This document shows, in pieces, positions 56,695-64,000 of a stretch of DNA of 64,000 bases (its first letter is position 1; the number at the start of each line of letters is the position of its first letter). The notes beneath the pieces are model-generated. The model had not been told where the DNA came from and did no database searches. It saw nothing but the letters and a program-made list of their open reading frames with translations. Source of the DNA: Salvator merianae (lineage: Eukaryota; Chordata; Lepidosauria; Squamata; Teiidae). The position numbers and the translations under genes were made by a program. The stretch covers positions 85,439,521 to 85,503,520 of the forward strand of contig QVOM02000025.1 of assembly GCA_003586115.2 (NCBI GenBank), written 5' to 3'.

Positions 56695-57476
56695 GGTTGC
56701 ATCCACACACAGATACAGAAAAAGTGGCTCATAGCAGTTTCAAAGTGGTAGCATCCACATCCTAGTGTCTTAATCCACATTAAAGATAAAAAAATGTACT
56801 TCCAAAACACAGGGCCTTTCCACACTCAGCTCTCTGTGGTCTGAACCAGTAGTCCTGGACCGACCAAACCTCCTGGTTCAGATCACAGAAAAGTGTGGTC
56901 TGGAACAGTTCTGTCTGTATGATGGCTCAGGTCCAGACCAGCCCCTGTTTCCGCCCCAGTCCCGGTTCCAGTCCCAAAGCTTGTGAGAGCTTCAGGGTTG
57001 GGCTCTGAGTACTCCAAAAGACTAGGCATACAAATGCTTATACTCAGAGCCACCGGGGAACCCATTTTGGTGGCATGTGTTGGTGTGCAACTGAAATGAG
57101 TCCTCCAGTACTCTGGGAGATGGAGGTGCATCTTCTGCACACCTTCATATTCCAGACGAGGCCACACTGGTGCACTGGTAGATCTTGATGTTGAGGTTTA
57201 CCAGTAATCCCAAAGACAGCCCAACTGATCAGGATTATATGCCATCCAGTGCAGATGAAATGTCCCCGAGGCAGATGGAGTCTCACACATCTGCACTAGC
57301 ATGTGGACCAATGAGGGCCAGAAGTAGACTTCATCGTCCCTTAGTACTGGACTAAGCTAAGTGTAAAAAGAGCCATATTCTCTTGCGTTTGATGTGGATT
57401 AGAGGTAGGACAGTCAATACAGCCTGCATGCTAACCCACTTCTGAGCTGTTTTTTTTAAATGTGTGTAGATGTAGC
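56695..57476. mobile_element. family F element split by a family C MITE
   Basis: The left part is GGTTGCATCCACACACAG through TTCCAAAACAC. After the MITE, GATGTGGATTAGAGGTAGGA resumes and ends ATGTGTGTAGATGTAGCT. The order of landmarks matches the uninterrupted copy at 32912-33223. Confidence 0.65.
56812..57374. mobile_element. family C MITE inserted in a family F element
   Basis: The left end is GGGCCTTTCCACACTCAGC and the right end TAAGTGTAAAAAGAGCC. Flanking triplets are ACA and ATA. It contains AAAGCTTGTGAGAGCTTCAG, CACCGGGGAACCCATTTTGG and CCATCCAGTGCAGATG. Confidence 0.8.
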
Positions 57477-58189
57477 TGGTTCGTCCACGTGTACCTGTGT
57501 ATGAATGTGTATGTGAACTTTTCAAGCTGGATTGCCCATCACCCACTTTTGCGCACCATCCAGGGTAAGGTAGAATAGAAACATTGTGAAACAAACACAC
57601 AAACTCTGTTAGTTACATTTGAACCGTGCGAGAACTGGCAACAACTCCATTTGCATGGAAGCAGAAAATGCTAACTTTCAGCACCGTCTCAGGCAATAAG
57701 GCATGATAGTGGAGTGAAACAGTGATTGCTGTCACACTTTGCTCTCAGTGGACAACGTTTTGCTGCACAGCAGAAGAAAGTGTGTTTCCCTCACGCCCCA
57801 CCACACTGACTGTTGCAGTCAACCTGCATCAAACCTAGCTATCCAAACAAATAGAATGAAATCCATTGAAGCTTTGAATCATCCAATTGCCATATGAGAA
57901 ATGAATTTTCCTTCTAGTTTCCTTTGTGCATTTCTTCTTTCAACACTGAATATGGAGATGAAACCACTGGGGGATGGTTATCATCTTTTGACTTCATCAT
58001 GCACCTAACTCTAAAAGTACACATTAGCATGAGATTGATTTCCTCCGCGAAAGGCCCAACAATTAACAAAAAAAACCCAACCCCATCAACATACCTTCCA
58101 ATGTATCTCAAATCATTGTCATCACCTAACTGTTTAACCTGCCTTTTCCAGGGAGGGCAGGTGCAGATGGACTCCTTGTTTCAAACTTA
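57477..58189. other. no recognised feature (CTNNA2 intron)
   Basis: Unique intron sequence. Confidence 0.5.
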
Positions 58190-58515
58190 GCTCTGTTCCA
58201 GACCTTGGCCATCTTCTGGGCCTCTTTTGTCTGCAGGTCTTTTGTCAGAAGGTCCAAAATGGCCCCCTGGTCCACTTTAGATGTGGAAGATCTTGATAAC
58301 GAGGTCTACTAGCATAGTAGGGCCAAGAGGAACTCATTTCAGTGGTGCATATTGTTGCACCAGCAAAATAGGTCCTCTGGGGGCTCTGAGGCCAGAAACT
58401 TCCATCCCTGACCATTGGGGTCAGCACGGGGGCTGCCCCAGAACACATCATGGCCAGCCCATGTCTGGTCCACATCCACAAATCCACACCTGTACAGGTA
58501 AGTGCAGAAAGGCCC
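58190..58515. mobile_element. truncated family C MITE
   Basis: Only the right terminus is clear (GTAAGTGCAGAAAGGCCC). Family C landmarks precede it: GATCTTGATAACGAGGTCTA, AAATAGGTCCTCTGGGGGCT and GGCCAGAAACTTCCATCCC. The left terminus is missing or eroded. Confidence 0.65.
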
Positions 58516-59213
58516 TCGTTATGGGTCTGCAGCCATTATGTATGTGGTTCAATGAAAGGCAAACTGCCATTCCCAATCCCAATCTCACTCTTCCACCTGC
58601 TTCCTGACATGGGTCAGAGCTCATTTGCACTTGCCCATCTGGAGAAAAGGCAGGGTAGTTAAGCTTACTGGGTTGTTGTTGTTTTGCTGTTTTTTTTCAA
58701 GTCACATTTGAGAGTATAGAAAAGGCATAGCTGACAACTGGTACAATGTTGACCACATTAAGCTACGGATGCATAAAAACACAGTCTGGCTTGAAAAGTG
58801 TTAGTCCTGCTTGCAAAAGACTTAAAAGGTGGTTGAATTGCACGACTGCTTCTTCCAAGACCCACTTCCTCAGGAGTCAGAAAGCCAGTGAATAAGGCTG
58901 CTTTTGAAGGGGAGTCACTATATGGGCCACTGAGGAATTGCAATCAGATTGTATCAAAACTGATTGGGAGTGATGCCTCGTGTAATAGAACTCCACAACT
59001 TTTGCTTTGTCTTAGCAGTCTACAGTCTCAAAAATCTTCATGAAACCTGAAATATGCAGAATTCCAATGTGCAGAAAATGGCAGGCAAAAGTACATGGAT
59101 ACTGATGCATTATTTCAGTAAACACAACTGCATTGCCATCACATCACTGGTTAATATGGTGCATCATTTAAATAGAATTCAGCAGCCATTAGAAACAGAT
59201 AACAATCTATCTG

Positions 59214-59256
<43 letters not shown>

Positions 59257-61018
59257 GAATACTTTAAACAGTGCAGTAATGTTTTCTTTAATAACTTCTC
59301 TGCAATTGTCTAGGGAAATTACATACAAAATGGAGGCAAGAATAAAGAAATTGGTTGCATTTCGGGATCACTAAGACAATTACGGACAATCCAGGTGAAT
59401 GTGGATGTTTCCGTACTCACACAGACCAAATATTGGAGTGGAGAAGTGTAACCCTGTAGACTGGCCACAGAGTACACATTTTCCCACTGCCCTACGCTTG
59501 GCTGGAGGTCCAGAGGGCAACAACAGCAGAATGATGCCTGTTTTCATCACTTTTGACAGATCTAAACACAGCTGGTTAAGATCAAAGGGAGGCTTTTAAC
59601 TAGAATCTTGCTTCAGTCCTGCCAGCCTCCTGGAAGAGATGACAGGTCATCACTGATTATAGGAAAGCAAAAGGGCATGCTAGCTGCTGCATCTATATCA
59701 GCACTATTGAATATGGTGACATTCCCTTCCCACACAATTTGTATACAGTTTATATTGCCCAATGTCTACCTCTTTGTAAGCTTTGCATAACTTTGAAATC
59801 TGGTTTAGACTGGTGCAACAGAATCAAAAATGTTGCAAATTGTTCTCTGGAAGACATGAACCATTGTATTCCATTCTTATATGGTGCCCTGATGCTTTTC
59901 TATTATTTTCATGCTACTCTTCTTCCCTCTTTCTTCTCATTGGCACAACATGAACTTCTAGAGCTCCAATTTGTTGCCCACAAGCACGGTAGATACAACT
60001 TGTCATTGCAATACACATAAACTTTCTATCTATGCCTCCCCGACAGAAACACATGGATCGGGACTAAGAGGCAAGGAAAAGATGGCAAAGAAGTTTCCAC
60101 TTGCCTGAAACAGCCCTTGGTGTGCAATGATCGGGATACTGATTCAACAAGTGAAATCATCATTGTTTCCTTGCCCACTCAGCCCCAAATCTGGCATTTG
60201 CTAGCTGTTACTGCATTCCCCATATATGGCTGCAATCTGTTGCAATAACAAGAAGCAAAAAGATTTTTACTTCTGAACGCTTGGCTGATTAATATGAAAA
60301 TGCATGGAAATTTAATGATTTCTTTTTCTAAAAGAATGCATACAAGTAGTTGATAACACTGTTTGCAACATTAGACCTGCTCAGGTCTTTTTCAGAAAGT
60401 TATTTTAGTACTAATGAACCAATGGAGAGGGTGATTTGGGATTACATGGATAATCATCATTTCAAGTTGCTTAGGGACATCATTTTTGATGGAGTACCTG
60501 GATACTGCTGAATCACACAGTCACTTGCATGTATTACCTGGGATTCTCATGTTGCAGGATACCGGGTATGTTGGATCCACATGACATTGACACTTTTGAA
60601 TATACTGAACTTGGAAATGAGGTGGTGTTCTCAATCAGCTCTCTCCATACATTCATTTATGGCCAAATCAGGTGTTCAAAAGGTCTTCAGACGCAACAGT
60701 TTTTCTTTTTTAACCAACTTTTTCTTTTTTAATCATTCAATGGCTTGAACTTCCCCCAAATCAACATCAATTCAAATGAAAAACCCCAGGTAAGGTCATA
60801 AACTCATCTCACTCATACAGATAAGGCTACCAAAAAAAAGACAATGATGTGCAACTGTAGTTATGTTGGTGGATATGGCTTTTCAGCAAACTATAGAAGC
60901 AGTTTTATACAGCCATTTGGCCTTAAAGTTATCATAAATAACAATGATCCTAGAGAGGGTTTTGGCACAAACATCAGCTGACAACCATGCAAGTAACTTC
61001 CGTCTTCCTTAGATAGAA
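58516..61018. other. no gene; unique intron with one microsatellite
   Basis: Only (ATCT)n at 59205-59256 stands out. Confidence 0.5.
59205..59256 (+). repeat. (ATCT)n microsatellite
   Basis: About 12 ATCT units. Confidence 0.97.
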
Positions 61019-61038
61019 TATATATATATATATATATA
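61019..61038. repeat. (AT)n repeat
   Basis: About ten AT units. Further AT tracts lie at 61185-61205 and 61425-61443. Confidence 0.93.
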
Positions 61039-61182
61039 CCTGTGCAGAGGTCATATCCAACCAGAGCCTATGGGAAGAGGGTGAATCACAAACATCAAAA
61101 CATAAGATGAGGTTTTTGACCAGCAATCACTGGGGCAAACCCAAGGGCACTGTACTGTATGCAAACTTCAAAACAACGATAA

Positions 61183-61213
<31 letters not shown>

Positions 61214-61243
61214 TATATTTCATTCTATGCAAATAAAATGCAG

Positions 61244-61403
61244 TTTATTTGCAATTGGCTATCCAAGAGAGAATGAAGAACAAGATGGAAGCATAAAGCA
61301 GGAAGTAGTCAAGAAAGCTACAGATGAAGTGACATTGGAATCTGGATCTTTGGATAGTTTTGGAGCATACAGTACCCAGTACTTTGAAGCAAATGCCAGA
61401 AAG
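61244..61403 (+). other. unassigned exon-like open segment
   Basis: A stop-free stretch between AT tracts encodes a polar sequence: YPRENEEQDGSIKQEVVKKA, then TDEVTLESGSLDSFGAYST and QYFEANARK. An AG (CAG at 61241-61243) precedes it and AAG|GTATTT follows at 61404. The composition looks more protein-like than neighbouring chance frames. I do not recognise the family, and the acceptor's pyrimidine tract is poor. It is antisense to CTNNA2. It may be chance. Confidence 0.2.
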
Positions 61404-61443
61404 GTATTTTGCTCATGCTTAAAAATATATACATATATATATA

Positions 61444-62406
61444 TGCATGTGTGTATAAAACGCTACCACTGAGAGTTACAAAAAAAGCAGGCAAATCTTC
61501 CTTCAACAAATTTCAGAAAGATCAAAAGATGCCAATACCAGTGACTTCTGGATTTGTTTCTTTTTGGTCTTCCAACACATATCATTAACAGCAATGCTGC
61601 AGGCACAGTCACAAGGATGACGTGAGCATTGCCTTGGATGATGGCTGGATGAGAAAATATATTTATATAAAGACACTGGTGGTGGTAGTTCAGGGCAACG
61701 GATGCTAAAGGCTACCAAACTGGCCATGGTGGGGTCAAGCAGTTTGGCTGCTTCCATTTCATTGCGTGTGATGAGATGCCAACGACAACTTAACGCAAGC
61801 CATTTGAGCTGAGGTTAACACCAGCTTCCGCAGGCGATATAAGAACAAAGACAGAAATGGCAGAAAGAAAGAAAGGAAGAAAGGAAAAAAAGAAAAAAAA
61901 AAGCACAACAGCCAAGCTGATGCACATGTTGATTTAGGAAATTGGTAAGAGGCAGGTGGAAGTGATAATAATTAATGAAGATGGGAAGCAGACCCTGGTA
62001 TGCCAGCAAGTAACAGGAGGAAGGTCGAAGCCAGTTCCATGAGAGCAGTAAGGATGATGGGAGGCCGAATGTACTTCCACAGCTGTTCAAGAGCATCAAG
62101 ATTTTAAAGTCACCACATTCTACACTGATACCGAGAGCGAGAGCGAATGAAGAGGAGAGGAAGAAAGGTAGAACATCTAAGCACCCGGCAATGCAGGATC
62201 ACAAGGGTTCAGTCATATCAGTTGTTTCCCAATGTAATCCCTGTCATTTGAAATAAAATTAAACAAAATAAATATTTGTTCTGCTTTGCAAACCCAGCGC
62301 CATCAACGACAGCTGTCTGCAGCCTGGGGTCTTCCAAACGATTTGCCTGAACACCGTGACCTTGAGGTTGGTAGGGGGCAGGACAGGGTTTAGCCGGAAA
62401 TGTCAC
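61444..62406. other. no recognised feature (CTNNA2 intron)
   Basis: Unique sequence with a purine-rich AAAGAAAGGAAG run near 61862-61903. Confidence 0.5.
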
Positions 62407-62409
62407 TTT

Positions 62410-62913
62410 GGCCCTTTCTGCACTTACCTGCCTTTAGCCAGAATCAGTGGGTCTGGATCAGCCAGGCCCCCTGATCCCAACCACGGGCAGGCTCAGCGCC
62501 ATCTGCACCAACGACACGCATCCATACCAGGCCATACTGCAGTCTCGAAGCTCACATGAGCTTCGCGGCTGCAACCTCATGCGTCTGAGGACTAGAAGGA
62601 AAGGTTCTTAGCCTCTGGGCCTCTGAAGAATGCAATTTGGTGGCACACTATAGCATGCCAGTGAACCGCATCCTCCGGCAGCCCCAGAAAAAGGCGTCAT
62701 CATTTCTGCACGTCTTCCAGGTTCTGGATCAGGGCCGCTGGTCCCACTGGTAGATCCAATTAAGGCCCTCCTAACCAGGATCACGCTCTGTCTAATGCAG
62801 ACAGAGAGGAACGGGGGGGGGGGGTGGCCTCATAGATCTGCATAAACGCTCAGATCTATGATGTGTACTACATGGGCCCTTAATCCGAATTAAGAATTCG
62901 TGAAGAAAGGACC
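62410..62913. mobile_element. family C MITE, TTT duplication
   Basis: It starts GGCCCTTTCTGCACTTACCT and ends TTCGTGAAGAAAGGACC. TTT is at 62407-62409 and 62914-62916. It contains CTGCAGTCTCGAAGCTCACA, GGACTAGAAGGAAAGGTTC and a poly-G run near 62813-62823. Confidence 0.8.
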
Positions 62914-63295
62914 TTTGATCATACCAAACTGTGGTCAAAATATGGTTTCCTGAGATCAAACCAAGGCTTCCTGCCCCTCCCTCACTACCTTTATGAAAGC
63001 GCTCTGCAAGCCCCTCCCATTTTTAGACTGTGTTTTATCAACTCCTCCAGACTTCTAGAGCTGGCTGTGTTGTATATGACTTGTAGTCTTCAACAAGATA
63101 TCAGACTGGAGAAGGCTGGGTCACACCCTTCTGTGGCATCTCAATCATGTTTAGGCATGTTTTTGATGGAATCTGGACAGGAAGGGCAAGGTGTTTTAAG
63201 CAAACTGCCTTTCTTTCTTTGGATTGAAGAGAAGCAGTCGATTCTTTTTAATGCAAATGTATTATCTGTTCTCTAACTGCCTGTGAAATAGCAAA

Positions 63296-63446
63296 GAGGG
63301 AATTCCTTGCTGCTATTTGACAGGCAGGGAGGCTTGATCCTTCCCCCACGGCAGATAGGATCACTTATCTCAAAATCACAAGTGATCCTGGTGTGGGGGG
63401 AGGAACAAGCCTCCCTGTCTGTCAAATAGCAGCTGGGAATTCCCTC
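63296..63446. repeat. long foldback (palindromic) repeat
   Basis: The left arm (GAGGGAATTCC, GCTGCTATTTGACAGGCAGG, GAGGCTTGATCCTTCCCCC, AGGATCACTT) pairs with the right arm (AAGTGATCCT, GGGGGGAGGAACAAGCCTCC, CTGTCAAATAGCAGC, GGAATTCCCTC). The loop is short, near 63368-63380. It is probably the core of a foldback MITE, but no outer termini or duplication were fixed. Confidence 0.75.
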
Positions 63447-64000
63447 ACTGTCATTTGAGGGAATGACAGCATCAAATTTGAAGGCAAGGGGGTGTTTTAA
63501 AAACAAAGAATGGTCCCATGGGTCATTTCCTGTCTTTGAAGATGCAAACTCTGCCAAGGGGACTGGTCAAGCCCCCTCAAGTGACAGCAGTGGCAACAGC
63601 TTGTAGCAGGATAACAGGGGCAGGGCGAGGCATCTGAGTGTCCACCAGGCTCTTCCACCATGTTGAATGAGCAGTGAGGACACAGTATCATACAATAATA
63701 CACCCCCACGGTTCATTCATGGTGCTATAACAGTGTGGGTTGCAACTAAGTGTAGTTAAGCATCCCAAATACACGTGTGCAAGAGGGCTATATATTGAGA
63801 GGAGTAGAGTGTGCAGGCCTAGAGAGAGAGACACTGTACACACATCTCAACCAGAGTCTGGGAATGTTCATTTTTTGAACCCTTGATCCTTAGCCAAAAT
63901 CATTTTTTTTTTTTGGTCAAAAAAAAAAAAAAAGAAAAGAAAAGTTTTCCCAAGCTCTGCTCTTGATGCCACAAGGTCTGCTGCAACCAAATCTATCCTC
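63447..64000. other. no recognised feature; T/A homopolymers near the end
   Basis: A T-run followed closely by an A-run at about 63902-63945; otherwise unclassified. Confidence 0.5.

Larger units (their letters stand above)
52399..64000 (-). other. CTNNA2 intron upstream of the alternative exon (partial)
   Basis: This is intron sequence from the acceptor at 52399 to the window edge. I looked on the minus strand for the preceding constitutive exon (the family motif around LLAYLQRIALYCHQLNICS) and did not find it, so the intron is at least 11.6 kb. Confidence 0.75.

Overview
The window is vertebrate nuclear DNA from a squamate reptile (lizard or snake). I infer this from its repeats: L1 ORF2 tails, CR1 and L2 LINE remnants with reptile-type 3' ends, tRNA-derived SINEs resembling the Sauria type, and many short non-autonomous DNA transposons. 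Nothing is bacterial: there are no operons, no ribosome binding sites and no CRISPR array. Almost every open reading frame is a chance frame or a transposon relic.

One real gene is recognised, CTNNA2 (alpha-N-catenin, the neural alpha-catenin), on the minus strand. Its terminal coding exon is 24810-25097 (95 codons plus stop) and its 3' UTR probably runs to about 23870. The 48-codon alternative exon that separates alpha-N-catenin isoforms I and II is 52255-52398. Both exons are intact, in phase 0, with good splice signals. A 27.2-kb intron separates them. The intron above 52398 runs to the window edge, and the preceding constitutive exon was not found. Bases 1 to about 23870 lie downstream of the gene.

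The rest is repeat-rich flank and intron. The strongest signal is a dense set of short inverted-repeat elements whose ends read roughly GGGCC(T/C)TTTCTGCACTT or GGGCCTGTTCACACTT. Several are flanked by identical 3-bp direct repeats (TAA, TTA, TGA, TGC, CAA, AAA, ACT, TTT), which is PIF/Harbinger-like. They fall into several internal families (called A, C, D, E, F and H here) and are often nested or abutting. A second group has hAT-like ends and 8-bp duplications: the CAGTGGC-end trio at 14019, 16029 and 26974, a GC-rich element at 41460, and a TAGGRATGTGC-end group. L1 insertions with 16-bp target duplications lie at 6431-7410 and 25561-25919.

Simple repeats are prominent: long (TTTC)n/(TTCC)n tracts, (TA)n, (ATCT)n and a 12-copy 23-bp minisatellite at 31751-32026. 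A 12-base N gap sits in a simple repeat at 33549-33560. I found no wholly new coding system. The most informative material is the layered transposon stratigraphy and the CTNNA2 alternative exon.
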